Shown: one piece after another, positions 51,462-63,800 of the stretch
Numbering within the stretch: the first letter of the stretch is position 1
How the letters are laid out: the number at the start of each line of letters is the position of its first letter
Source of the DNA: Whitmania pigra
Taxonomy: Eukaryota; Annelida; Clitellata; Hirudinida; Haemopidae
DNA length: 64,000 nucleotides
Assembly (NCBI GenBank): GCA_021613335.1
Contig: JAJTWR010000365.1
Span: forward strand, 862,001-926,000
Direction of reading: 5' to 3'
Translations under genes and position numbers: made by a program
Notes under the pieces: model-generated
What the model was told of the DNA's origin: nothing
What the model saw: the letters and a program-made list of their open reading frames with translations, nothing else
Databases searched by the model: none

Positions 51462-52063
51462 CTTGCTTAAATCAGATTTCGAGTACGAGTATTTATACAA
51501 CTTTGAATTAACTCTTTATTGAGTCGATTTGTTTTCCACTGGTTGAATTCAAAACCCAATTCGTAGCATGTCAGGCGAAAATCTCCCTTTGCGGATCCTT
51601 GTGAACCAAGCCAGGAGTTCCGATGCAGACCTCTCTTTATATAATCGCACAAGCTCGCCTCGTATTGTCTGCATGGCATACTTTTTAATGATTAGAACGC
51701 CATTTTGACCTTTTGAAAATGGAGTCGATAATGGTGTCTTCATTTGTCATGTTCGTTTCATTCACTGATGAGCAGTTCAATTACTCAAATCACGATCCAA
51801 CTGGCTTTACGTGGAATTAAAAATTTATTCAAATTAGTTCATTTGAATGAATCCTGAGAACGATCACGTACAAACCTGCAGGCCTTTCGGTCCAGAATAA
51901 ATAAAAATAAAGTAATATTAACTGAATCAGTTTTTATTAAATACAAGCTAAAAATGTTTACTTTGTAAACCTAACTTGTAAATTTGTAAAGTAACTTTTA
52001 AATTTATGAACAAAGAAACCTTAGAGGAGGAATTTCCATTGGCTTCAATATTTTGTCCGCACC
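51462..52063. promoter_or_regulatory. Presumed divergent promoter region
   Basis: The 602 bp separate two oppositely directed start codons, so both promoters must lie here if both genes are real. No definite core motif is visible. Two minus-strand frames around 51467-51743 show no family resemblance. Confidence 0.3.
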
Positions 52064-53464
52064 ATGGAGCTTGTTTTCGAGTGTGCGAATGTGAAATTGC
52101 CAAATAAGTTGTCGAATCTTTTGCAAAATGGTTTGGAAATGATTTTTAAATAGATTTATAAACGAGTTAAATGATGAGAAACAAACATGTTGTAGCTCTG
52201 CACCCCGTGTTCGGATTGCTATGGTCTAACGAAGCAAAAATCTTTGTGTCACATCTGGAAAATGTTAGGAAATCTAACAATACAGTCCAGTTATCGTTAA
52301 AGTAATCACGTTTCAATTAGAGTCTAAAGTTTGGATTTAGTTTTTGAAGCTTTATGAAGTTATCTTTGCAAAAGTCAAATTAAAATAAATCTGTCTTTGC
52401 CATTTTTTCTAGCAAACCTGTTGTTACCTGCCAGTGGATAATTGAGTCAACAAATCTCTTGGTTGTGGTTTCAGAGGATGGTGAAGTTTCTCTGTGGAAG
52501 TTTTTCTGGACTTCAAACAATCACTTTAAACAGGTTGCAACATTGAAAGTTCAACACAGGGTTGATGGTAATAACACTAAGAAACATTAAAATATGAATT
52601 TTATCGGGATAAAAATTTAAAGTTATATTTTTATTTATTATATTTAAAGCAATGAATTATACTTTATTGTCAAGAATCGCTTAAGTTTCACTGGCTTCAC
52701 AACATTGAATCTGTTAAGAACATCGTACTACATGATCTTAAGACTTAGCTTTTTTTTTTAAATAAAAGAAAGACTTTTAAAAAGTTATGAAATTGTTTTA
52801 CAGTTTCACTTTTTTTAAAGTGCAATAATAATAAAAATAATAGCATTCAATTATGTCTCCTTAGTAAGATGTTGTTTTGAAGGAATGTTTCAAGTTCCAA
52901 ATCAGAAAACTTTCCTTCTCATGGGCAAGAATGAGACCACAGTTGTGAACTTTAGGGATGCTGATGAAGTTCTACTCACGACTTGCATTTTGAGGTTCAA
53001 TTTATTGTTTTTTATCTCTGGAGAACCAATTTCTCTCACAGCAGACAGCCTTCAAGAGATTTATGGCTCTTGCATTTTGCTTTCAATTTCTCGATGATGC
53101 GAGGCCCAGTTTTTGGGTTATGCATTTGAACAGTTTTAAAATGCTTTATGGATGAGATGACCCTTAATTGGAGAAATCTCAAAAAACTCAGTAAAGCATT
53201 TTAGGGATTTTTCGTGAATTTGTGAAAATATAAGATTAAAAATAAAATTTAAAATATTGCTACTAATAAATCAGTAATTTTATCAAAACAACTAATTTAA
53301 ACAAATTTGTGTGCTTGATTTCAGTTTTGGTTGCAAGTGTTGCTGTTGGTCAAAGCATCTTCAATGTCTCATTGTCTCCTCACACGATGCTCACTTAATG
53401 GTCAGTTTTGTAAAATCTACTTTTTCATGGTTCAATGCATTGGATGAGATGTTTTCATACAAGT

Positions 53465-53523
<59 letters not shown>

Positions 53524-56500
53524 ACAACAACAACAACAACATTTAAATTGAGACATGACCACACATTCTGCTTTGACCATAAATGTTTGATTTGCGCATC
53601 ATTAACATTATTATCAGTTTGATTTTTTTAAATACATTTTTATTATTTATTTATAAATATTCCAAAGGATGCATCTGTCCATAATAATTCCTTGTCACTA
53701 CGTGTCTGAATATTCAGACTTGACGACATGTTGAATTTGCAGTTTTGTGTTTGATTCTGTCAGTGATCATCAAACTTCACTATGTGTGGGAATCGTGTCA
53801 GATGTCTGTGTGTCGAGACTTAAAATAATCCTGCACCTGGTTTATTTATGGCAACATGGATGCGTTTTTATGTTTTATGTTTTTTGCTTAATTTAAAAAA
53901 TATATATTTTTTAAGTTTTGCAAACTCCTCATCACCGAGAAGGATGTGAACGTTGAGGTTTTCAAGAGAATGCAAGTCTCCAGGTTTAGTAGATGTTGTT
54001 GGTATTATTATTATTGCTGCTGTTGATTTGTTTGTATTTTCCAAAATAATTGCTCAAGTTGAACTCTCAATTGGCTTGTAATGTACTTTTTGCTTCAACT
54101 TCTTTGAATTTGTTTGGTTGATATTAATTCAAATCAAATAATTTTTCTATAAAATAAAAACAAAATTATAACTAATTAAATACATGAAATGTGCACAATC
54201 TCATGATCATAATCTTGATAATGGTAATAACAATAATAATTGCCACACATTAATAAAATTAGCAATTATCATCATCATCATCAACTTCATTGTCGTCATC
54301 ATCATCAACTTCCAGCTCTCCAGGTTGTTTGAGGAATATAACTGCAGTCGGAAGATTCATTTTGTGCAACTTTGATGCTCCGTTGGAAGAAAATATAAGG
54401 ACAGACATCACCCAATGTTGGTCTTGGTGATTGGTTGGGTGATGATGATGATGGTGGTGTGACATTTTGCAATTGATTTTTACAGCCCCTGGATATTATT
54501 TTTTGCCATTGTTCTTGTTCTAATTGTTATGATGATGATGATGATGATTAATATTATAATAATTATTATTATTATTATTATTAAAACATATTATTCATCA
54601 AAAGGTTACACCAATGAATAGGTGAAGTGATGAAATTGGTTCATTGTCAGACATTGATCGCAGTTGTGAATCTTCATTGCAGATGTTGTTGTTCAAGCTG
54701 TCCGGGTGTTCGTGATGTTGCTCAGCAATTAGTAACAACGTGCGATGGTGATGACGACGACGATGATGAGGATGATGATGAGGATGATGAATGTGCTTAT
54801 TACTTGTTGTTGATGGTGAAAATTACAGTCATAATTTTGGTCTTTGATTAAACTTTGAATAATGATTATGATTACGAAATGATTATGAAATTGTTATGGT
54901 AATGATGATTTAACAGCCTCTGGGATTTCAGCCTCCCAAAAGGCTGATAAGATCGGGACCAACAATCTCAACTACATGCTCAACTACACTGCAGAGGTCA
55001 CTTTGAATCTTGATTTTCAACCATTGTTGATGCTGTTATCATCATCATCATCATCATTGTAATTGTTTATTAATTTTAATATTAGTAATTTGTATGTTAT
55101 ATTGTATACACAGTACTTGAAGTATGCTGATGAAACTTAATATACCTTAATCAAAACAATTACAGTAATAACAACAACAATAGTAAGAATAATAACAATA
55201 ATAACATTAATAATAATCAAATTATTAATAATAATATAATAATAATAAAAGTTGTAGCAACATTCAATTCAACCCATGACTTTTGTTGTTGTTCGTAACA
55301 TTTTGTTCGGCCGTGAAGAACAATGCGAGCAGATGTTGCAAGGTTCTACTTTTCAATGTCTTCGAAGTCGTGGTTAATGTCACGATCATGCCATCACGAT
55401 CCGAGCAGGAATTGGGTCTTAAAAAAAGTAGAAGTAGATGTCAGAACTTTTAAAAAGTGGATAAAATTTAAAATGGCACAAATGTGTTTTGATTGGATTA
55501 TAAATTATTATTATTTTATCTATTCTATGTTCTGTTATTATTATTATTACTATTGTTGTCAATTTATTGTTTTATTTTCTTAAAATATTACGATCAAGGA
55601 ATGCCACTCGTTTGTAATTTTAAGAAGTTTTTGATATTTCCTGCATATTGTTTAAATGCAGAAATAATATATAAATATTATGTAAATATAGAATCTAATG
55701 TAATGTATTACAAAATGCATACTATGTTATGTATTATAATTTACATTTAATTCATATTCAATCCATTTGTAATTTAATATAATAGCATGTAATTGCTTAA
55801 GATCCCAAGTTATGCTGACCTCTTATATTGTATTTGACCAGTTAATGATGATAATCATCATCATCATCATCATCATCATCATTGGAATATTGAACAACTT
55901 GCATTCAATTTCAGCTGCTTTCAAGGGCAAAGATTTCATCATCATCATCAATGGTGAGAGTGTTTCAGGTGGATGATTATGATATTGATGAAACATCATT
56001 ATCATCACCACTTGGTTTGGCTGAGGTTGCCTGCACAGCACTTGATGATGTAATTCTATCTGATCTTACGACAACTTGGGAGGTTTGTGCGATATGTGAT
56101 GGTTATGTGATCAAATTGTTTATTGTAAATACCAGTTAATGTTAATTTAATATTATATCATTTAATATATGTATTATATAATATTATGTGTGTTATGTTA
56201 TTGTAAACTATCTTTAATGTAATTAAATTTACTGTTACGTAATTTTTGAAGTAAAAATAAAAAAAATGAATTAGGACTTGCAAAAGTTGTAATTTTAGTT
56301 TTAATGTTAATTAACAATAAATTATATAATAATAATACTAATAAAAAAAATAACAATAATAATAGTAAAACAACCAGTTAAGCAAATCACTTGAATTAGC
56401 AGGACTTATTTATTTAATAAATATGTTTGTTAACAGATTAATAATAATCATGATTTATAGATTCAATTAACAGTTGCTTATTTCAACATTATATTTCCAG

Positions 56501-58903
56501 TTGAGTGCCACAAAGTTCCTTGTTGTTGTCGGGTCCTCGAGGTGTTCCTCTCTGGCGGTTTTTTTTTTCGATGGTCACAAGCCAGGATTTGAACTCGTGG
56601 ACTCTCGCGTGAGTCTGGTTGACAGTTGTTTATGTTGTTGATTGACCGTTGTTTATATTATTTGTAGATCGTTTGAATAGTTATCCTGCAATAGTTATGG
56701 TTTTTGTTGACAGTATAAATAATTACGATCAATGGATAAATATCTTCAATTGTGGCCTAATTATTTGATGTAGTTGCTTATTTTAAAAAACAAAAAAAAC
56801 CATATTTTCAACAAATTTTAATGAAATCAAACCAAATGACTTCAGCACTTCCAGGGTCAAAAGGTCAGAGGTGTTTCCATGGAGGGGGGTCGTTTGTTTT
56901 GCCTGACGACTGAGCGGCAGGTGGACGACCCGTTCTTGTTTTTGAGTCTCGGTTGCCATGGAGATGCCTGCATGAGGCTCCTCACGTTTGCCGTCACTGG
57001 CGCCGACACGATTCCGAAGGGCAACGATGGTTGGTTGGTTGGTTTCCATGACCTATTTCTTTCAGACGTTTTTCATTCGGTTCCAAATTTAGTCACAAGT
57101 TTTTTTAATTTTTGCATTAGTGTTTTTGATGTCTGTCTTGTAGCTTTTTGGTTAAATTTTGTTTTTACTGTTTTAATAATAATAATAATAATAATAATAA
57201 TAGTTGTAATAATGATAGTTAATTTGTAGCATCAGAATGTTTAATATCCCTAAATGATTATCGTTGTATAATTACAAAATGTCTAATTCTTCTCTTTGCT
57301 TGTCATTTCATATTTTAGGAATTATTTTAGCTTTTTTCAACAATTTTTGTTTTTGCAATGCATTTCAGAAACAAAATACAACCATAATAACAACAACAAC
57401 AACAACAATGAGGACATCAACACCACTGATGATGATGATTTTGAATTGGATGAGAGCAATTTCATCATCCCAGGTGTTTTTCCTCTTGCGAAAGTTGAAC
57501 GAGGACGATTGGTCGAGGAAGTGGAAGATCGGAATGAAGGGTGAGTGGAATGTGACCGGTTTCAAAATTGAGGTTAAATACCTCAATTAAGCTTAAGGTC
57601 AGCAGTTCTCAACCTTTCTGATGCTGCGACCCCCAACAAAAAAATGATCTTTCACTCAGTTAACTTCATTGTTGCTGTTGTGCCTAAGTTTTTTTTTTAT
57701 AATTTCATGTCTAAATGTTAGAAAATTTATTTTTAAAACCTTAGCATGCATATCCCATACTTGCAAGATTAAGTTAGTTTTAAATAAGAAAACATGAGAC
57801 ATATTGTAATGTTTTTAAATTATTTATTTCGTAACATTGTTTGAGTTTCTACACATTGCAGCTTGGTTGTGCTACAAATGCAAATTTAACTGAGAACGAG
57901 AGATGTGAACACATCGTCATCACGTGCATTTCATTTGCACAAAGTACAATATCAAACTACAAATGTAGTTGGTTGTACCAAGTTCAGACCACAGTTGCTG
58001 CCTTGTGTCCAGCGGGCCCGAGGAACACTAGCACCACAAACATCTCTGCAAACGACCAGATGCGGCATCGAGCATTATGTAATAGCTGAAAAACCTTGCA
58101 CTTTGTACAGTTAAGGATAAGGTTTTGTCAAAAATATCTTGACAAAATTGTTTTTAAAAAATGTATTAAAAAATATTAAATTCTCAGTGTCTTAGGCGGC
58201 AAAAAAGTCAGGCGACAAAACAGGTTGAGAACTGCTGCTTTATGCTTTAGGTGCTTAAGATTTGTTCCGGAGGTTTTACATTTTTTGTGGCTGCTGTTGA
58301 GTTATTACGTGATTTGGTTGTTTGATTTGAACTTATATGCATTTACTGATTAATAATGTTACAATTTGTCATTCTTCTGTTATTTATTATTATTGATTAT
58401 ATTATTAATGTTAATTTAAATTTACATTATAAGTGGAATGTTTAATTATGATCAACTAAATAAATTGCCAGTAAATATTCATTATTAGCTTTATAATTTA
58501 TAAGTTGGCAATTTGAACAACTTTTTATGGATAGAAAATGATTTCTCATTGGGCCCAATATCTGTCTGTCCTTAAACTTCACGTTGCATATTTGCTAATT
58601 TGTATTCAAAACCAAACAAACTTGTAATTTAATAAAACAATTAATTTTTAGATTTGTTTTTAAATTTTGACAATTTCTTGCCTAAGAATCACGATCACTG
58701 CCGGAAATGACGGTAACAACTTCGTGTGCATTCATTGTGGAAAGACGAACTCTGCCAACCAGGAACTGCCTGCACATCACCATGGCAACGTGGACCTGGA
58801 ATCCTTGGTGACAAAAGTGGTGCAGAGGGAGTTGAAAAAGTTCAAAGATGAAATTCTATGTGATCTCAAGTCATTGATTTTAAGTGAATTTCAGAAGAAA
58901 TAA
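52064..58903 (+). CDS. WD-repeat protein resembling WDCP (multi-exon)
   Basis: Exons joined by phase: 52064-52130, 52196-52301, 52413-52567, 52865-52994, 53325-53462, 53743-53839, 53916-53983, then a gap with one or more unresolved small exons, then 54932-54996, 55915-56082, 56501-56608, 56855-57029, 57369-57540 and 58687-58903. The start MELVFECANVKLPNKLSN then ALHPVFGLLWSNEAKIFVS resembles the start of the WD repeat and coiled-coil protein WDCP. Further matches are CCFEGMFQVPNQKTFLLMG, KCCCWSKHLQCLIV, FVFDSVSDHQTSLCVGIVSD, FLVVVGSSRCSSLAVFFFDG and RGVSMEGGRLFCLTTERQ, all beta-propeller-like strands. The last exon has a CIHCG pair and a C-terminal coiled coil (QRELKKFKDEILCDLKSLIL). WDCP has no settled biochemical role. 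Exon 12 codes a poly-Asn and acidic stretch. Identity as the orthologue is likely but not certain. Confidence 0.65.
53466..53540. repeat. (ATC)n/(AAC)n microsatellite in intron
   Basis: About 75 bp of ATC then AAC units directly after exon 5 of the WD-repeat gene. Similar GAT/ATC tracts lie at about 54530-54548, 54740-54790 and 55856-55882. Confidence 0.9.
57600..58237. mobile_element. hAT-like element in the last intron of the WD-repeat gene
   Basis: Begins CAGCAGTTCTCAACCTTTCT and ends, in reverse complement, CAGCAGTTCTCAACCTGTTT, a 16-bp inverted terminal repeat of a classic hAT type. The 638 bp lie in the intron between 57540 and 58687. Flanks CTTAAGGT and CTTTATGC (or CTTTAGGT a few bases on) do not match perfectly. 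No transposase domain is recognised inside. Confidence 0.7.
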
Positions 58904-59237
58904 AAGTTTCAGAACATTTGAAAATTGCTGAAATAATAAGTGACCAGCAGATGGAAACTTTCTGCTGCATTTTAGTTACTTTTGTTAATGATTTTGAAAG
59001 TAATTTAGTTGATTTAAAAGTAATTCAATTAATTTAAAGTTGACTTAGTTTAAGCTTTGTTTAACAACACTTCTTATGAGGCCTGAGAAATTGCATGGAG
59101 ATGAGCTACTGTTAATATTTTCAGACAATTGATTAGGTTTTTAGGGTAGTGGAATCTTAGGAAATGCATTTCCTTCATCAGCAGACGCTGCTCAGAGTAA
59201 AGAACCTCCAATGCACACTAAAAATTTAATATTATTA

Positions 59238-59268
<31 letters not shown>

Positions 59269-59757
59269 GAGAAGGCTCCCTTTGGAGTGTACTTGAATGA
59301 CAGTCTCTGGCTTGTTTGTATTTCACTGCGTAAGAAACAGTTTTGAAGTGATGTTTGTTAGGTGTCCCAGTAAGAATAGAAATTAAAACTTTTGAATTTC
59401 TTCGTTGGGTTGAGATTAATTAATTGTTTAATGAAAATTTGTAGCAATTAAAACACTTTACAAAGCAATCACCAAATCTGGATTTTCGTAAATCTTAAAT
59501 CGAACATTTTAAGGAAGCACAGTTCAAGAAATTAAATTTCCATTAAATAAATTTAGAAAAATTAAATATTTGAATGCAAATTGCTATTCAAATCACTTCC
59601 GGAATAACAAGAAAAATACACAGGCCCGAAATAAATCGTTGAAAGCCTCCTTCAATAGCAAACCTTTGAAGCCCTGCCTGGCCAAAGTTTTATACGGCTG
59701 CGCAGTGCATCTTAGACTTCTTTAATATCTAAATTAAAAAATTGAAAAGCTCTCATT
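58904..59757. other. Intergenic between the WD-repeat gene and MyD88
   Basis: AT-rich, with a short (ATT)n near 59230-59268. It should include the 3' end of the WD-repeat gene and the MyD88 promoter. No kappaB-like site stood out convincingly. Confidence 0.4.
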
Positions 59758-62700
59758 ATGTCTCAATACGAAGAACTGCCACAAAATCTATGGAAATACT
59801 GCCACCTGCCTGTTAAATGTATCAACGAGGGTGTCAAGACCCGAATGTGCCTTTATCTTAATCCTGAAAAGTTATCTTTAGGAAAGAAGTTTGGAAATCT
59901 TCAGGACTGGAGGGGCGTGGCCGAGTGCATGGGATATGATCCTCTCTGTATAACCAATTTCCAATTGTCAGAGGACCCCATGCGTAGAGTCATTGAAAAC
60001 ATTTCAGAAACCTTTACGATCGGATATGTGTTGCTGGCCATTTTAAGATGCGAGAGGTACGACTTGTTGGAAGATGAACATCTGCTGCAGCACCTAGGTA
60101 TGTGATCAACCATTTTCGAGATGGCAAGTACCCAAAATTTCAATCGCTTTAGACTAACATAACATTTTATTTATGGCAGAGGCGTATCTGGGGGTACATA
60201 TGTCCCCGGGCGCCGAGGTGCAAGGGCGCCAAAATAAGACTTACAAATGAGGCTTTTTATGTTCGTATTATATACAACGTTATATTGTTATAACTGAACA
60301 AGGGTAATGAATCGATCACAAGATCACTGCAACCGCTACGGCTGACGTGTCATACATCTCTGCCATCCACTTTCAAGGCATGAGTCATTTAGAAAATACA
60401 TGAAAAAAATAAATAGATCTATTATAAAATAAAAAATTTAAATCTAAATTAAAAAAAAGTATTTTAAATTAATTTTTTAATTAATAATGAACAAGTTTAA
60501 AAATGCTTATAAATTTGCTTCTGTAAATACATTTTTATTAAAATTTAAATTTTTTTCCTTAATCGATGTAATAGTAAAATGTGATAATACACTGGGTGGA
60601 GGGGAACGCCAATTTTATAGTTCATCCTCTGATTTACAGTGGTTTAAGAAGACTAATGTCTGTGTGATAAAGCACTCCTTTTGATATTATTGAACTGCTA
60701 TTAACATTAATTTATAAATTTAGGCAATGTGAAAAAAACAACCAATTCAAATCTGGCACTATTCAAATAACGCTCTATAATTAACTCTTACTAATATTTT
60801 ATTAGTATTGTTATCATCATTTTTATTAATATTCTTGTTAAACTATGTACTGATATTATTTCGTCCTACAATTCATGTTACCACGAAATGCACGTAAATA
60901 AGTGAAATAACAATCTAATAGTTAATAATAATTACGAATAAACACTATTAATCTAATTATTTTTGAAATAAATCATGCAAATATTTATTGGAAAAATGGT
61001 TGTGATGTAATTCTCAGATAAATGCTTGAACTACAATCTGCCGAAACCACTGTATGATCAGCATCCAGACAGTAAGGATTTTTTGAATTTTTCTTGATAT
61101 TAAGCTTACTTAATATAATAACTAAGAATTATCACATAACGTTATTTATTTTTCCAATAAACGAATACGGAACTAAATAAATAAATTATATAAACAAACA
61201 ATAAAGCCTTTGTTAATTAAATGCTATCTAATTACTGATTTTTTTTTTAAATTTTTGTTTTCAGTTGATTCAGCTATCAACGATGATTGTGAGTGTCACC
61301 TGAACTACTAACATTATTTTTTCGATACTTAACTAAATTTAAAAATTTATCAAAGCAAATGATTAATAACCGAGTCGCGAAATCATGGAACTCTCTACCC
61401 AAGATATTATTGGCTCTACAACCCATAGTCGATTTAAGGCCTGCATTTCCAGCACCAACTTGAGAAAGTTTCTAACAATTTAATTGACTTAAATTTGGTA
61501 CATGCACTCTACATGTACAGATTATCCGACATCAATTTGTGTTAGCGGTCACTTGTGACCCTCTTATAGGTTTCAATAAACAAATAAAAACAAAATAAAA
61601 TAATTAAATTAAATGATTACAACCGACATTTAAATGTTATTATAACTTTCAAATCAGTTATTTGATTTTAAAATATATTTATTAGAATTTGTTGATTTAT
61701 GTTATTTAACATTTTAACGAAGGAATATAATCGGTGAAAATGCGTTTGCAATTGTTAATCGCCGATTGCAATGCCTTTCTTTGTAGCACAGTTAAAGTAA
61801 CATTTGTAACTTTTAATTTTAATAATTTTCTTTCTTACTTGTCGTTTACATTATTATTTCAAGAAATTTATATTCATTTTCGTTGGCGATTCTTCATTTT
61901 GTTTAAATAAACAAAATTACATGGCTCAGAATACGTTTTTTATAAACTAAAAAATTTTAGTTTTAGAAGCTCTTGCAAGTGACTATGAATTAAATACTTA
62001 ATGAGTTGATATTTTATATTAATTCACTTAATGATATTTTACATTAATTCACTTAATGATATTTTATATTAATTCACTTAATGATATTTTATATTAATTC
62101 ACTTAATGATATTTTATATTAATTCAGGTTACGATAAAATACCTGATTGGCATTACCATGCAATCGTCTGCCACAGTCGAGCAGATTTGCCTTTCGTGAA
62201 GGTTCTCATGACTGAATTGGAGGACAAAAGTCATCTGAAACTCTGCGTCCCAGATAGAGATTTTGATGCAGGAGGCTCATTTTTCGATGACATGACTACA
62301 ATGATAAAAAAAAAGTATGTGTTGATAATTTTCTAGTAAATTAATATTAGTAATGATGAGTTCAATATTATTGAATTAATATTACGCTCAATGTAATGTT
62401 GAAGGTGGCGTTATCAATAACATTAATAATAACTGAAACAACAGCAATAAAATGCAAGCAATCAGTGCTGGATTTAAGGGGGTGGCACGACCGGGCCCAG
62501 GGCCGCCCATCAAGAGGGGGCCTCCCACCAATATAGACTTTCGATCAAATTTATACAAAATGCGTGGTACGATACGTTTTCAAAACAAGTAGTTGGGTTT
62601 CAATTTGGCATTTGGTTTAGCGCATCGATTGATGTACTACTGATACATACACTCAGTCCAATATGTATAGGAAGTACCCATCTTTTGACAATATCTCAAT

Positions 62701-63800
62701 TAATACGTCCGGAGAATTTCTAAAATGTTAGTATGTTATGTAAATAGTGCTTCCAAAATTACTTTTTAAAATTTGGTAAAGTATTATTTTCAAACTTAGT
62801 AAAAAGTTCTAAAAATGTGTTTTTGCGGTGCTCAAAAAATATGAGAGGTAAACGTCAAAAGCCAATAATAAGATTAAAAATTTATTTTTGTATACAAAAT
62901 GTTTAATATGAAATCATCAAAACAAATCTTCAATGATGTTTCGAAAAATGAATACAAATAGACCATTCTCATGAAGATAAAAGAAATTAATTTGCAAATA
63001 ATTAAAAATACTTGGTAAATGTGATAGATGCAAAAAAAGTATCCTGTTTAATTATAATTTGTTCTTAAGAATTGCTTGGGCGTTATTTACAAAAGCTATC
63101 CTAAGCCAAAGAAATCGTAGCAATGTTTGAATAGATGGAATTCTTCAACTTATGTGCTTATAAAACATTTTATTACTTGCTGATAAATGCATTTTATTAT
63201 TTAAATAAAACAAAAAACAAAAATGTTCAACAAATCTTGAATACGATCTTGAATACATTAAGCCTGTTTTTAGGTGCCGCAAAGTAATTCTCATTTTGAG
63301 TCCTGAGTTCCTGGAAAGTGAAGAATGCGCTTTCATACTCAACTTCAGTCTTTTCGTTGACCCAAGTGACTAATTATTAAAAAATATTTAGCCCTAATAT
63401 TTATTTATAAACTATTTATTCGAAATAAGCAAATTTACATTTGATTTTATCAACTTATTCTTGTGTACCGAAGCTCTAAGCTAATTAAATTATAATAACC
63501 ACTCGACTAAAAACATATTAAATAATGCATTCAACAGGCGCAAAACGTAGGAAAATCATCCCGATAATCTACAAAAAATGTCAGGTACCCAACTCAATGG
63601 CCAACCTCGCAAGTGTGGACTATTCCCGTCAGGACGTCATAGAATGGTTTTGGAATCGTCTCAAGACAGCCTTGGAAAATGATTTCAATTTTAATCCATT
63701 TGTTCAGGAGAAAAAGTTGCCATCCGTTGCCGATGCAGAACCAACGGTGACTAACCCACCCAACAGAACGGGTTTACGCAGATTTTTCTTCAGAAGATGA
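59758..63800 (+). CDS. MYD88: Myeloid differentiation primary response protein MyD88 (5 exons)
   Basis: Exons 59758-60097, 61265-61288, 62128-62314, 63274-63365 and 63538-63800 join in phase into 301 residues (human 296, also five exons). Residues about 10-105 form a death domain (LGKKFGNLQDWRGVAECMGY, FTIGYVLLAILRCERYDLLE); a linker of about 20 residues follows; residues about 129-260 form a TIR domain with DWHYHAIVCHSRADLPF (box 1), LKLCVPDRDFDAGG (BB loop), CRKVILILSPEFLESEECAF, KIIPIIYKK and WFWNRL (box 3). MyD88 recruits IRAK kinases to Toll/IL-1 receptors through its death domain. Oddities: the BB-loop proline is Ala169, and a tail of about 40 residues follows the TIR and ends in RTGLRRFFFRR. 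The start is the first ATG in frame and gives a normal N-terminus. Confidence 0.95.
60177..60237 (+). mobile_element. hAT-like terminus in MyD88 intron 1
   Basis: CAGAGGCGTATCTGGGGGTA then CCCCGGGCGCC resembles the common GC-rich left end of a hAT group. It is the only GC-rich stretch in this intron. No right end found. Confidence 0.45.
60630..60685 (-). mobile_element. LINE 3' tail fragment
   Basis: GTGGTTTAAGAAGACTAATG and TGTGTGATAAAGCACTCC match the LINE tails at 23065 and 31140. Confidence 0.65.
61360..61595 (+). mobile_element. LINE 3' end in MyD88 intron 2
   Basis: The plus strand reads NRVAKSWNSLPKILL, the polymerase C-terminal NRV..WNSLP motif. A 3' UTR-like stretch with GTACATGCACTCTACATGTA follows, then an A-rich end AATAAACAAATAAAA. 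Confidence 0.7.
62007..62127. repeat. 25-bp minisatellite abutting MyD88 exon 3
   Basis: About five head-to-tail copies of a 25-bp unit GATATTTTATATTAATTCAC + TTAAT. The last copy has AATTCAG instead of AATTCAC and supplies the acceptor AG of exon 3 (62128). Confidence 0.9.
62465..62535 (+). mobile_element. hAT-like terminus in MyD88 intron 3
   Basis: CAGTGCTGGATTTAAGGGGG followed by GGGCCCAGGGCCGCCC and GGGGGCCTCCC. A GC-rich hAT-type end in an AT-rich intron; the other end was not identified. Confidence 0.4.

Noticed and set aside
57841..58114. Exon candidates inside the hAT-like element of the last WD-repeat intron
   Set aside because: Frames there do not join neighbouring exons in phase with good splice sites, whereas 57540 to 58687 joins cleanly.
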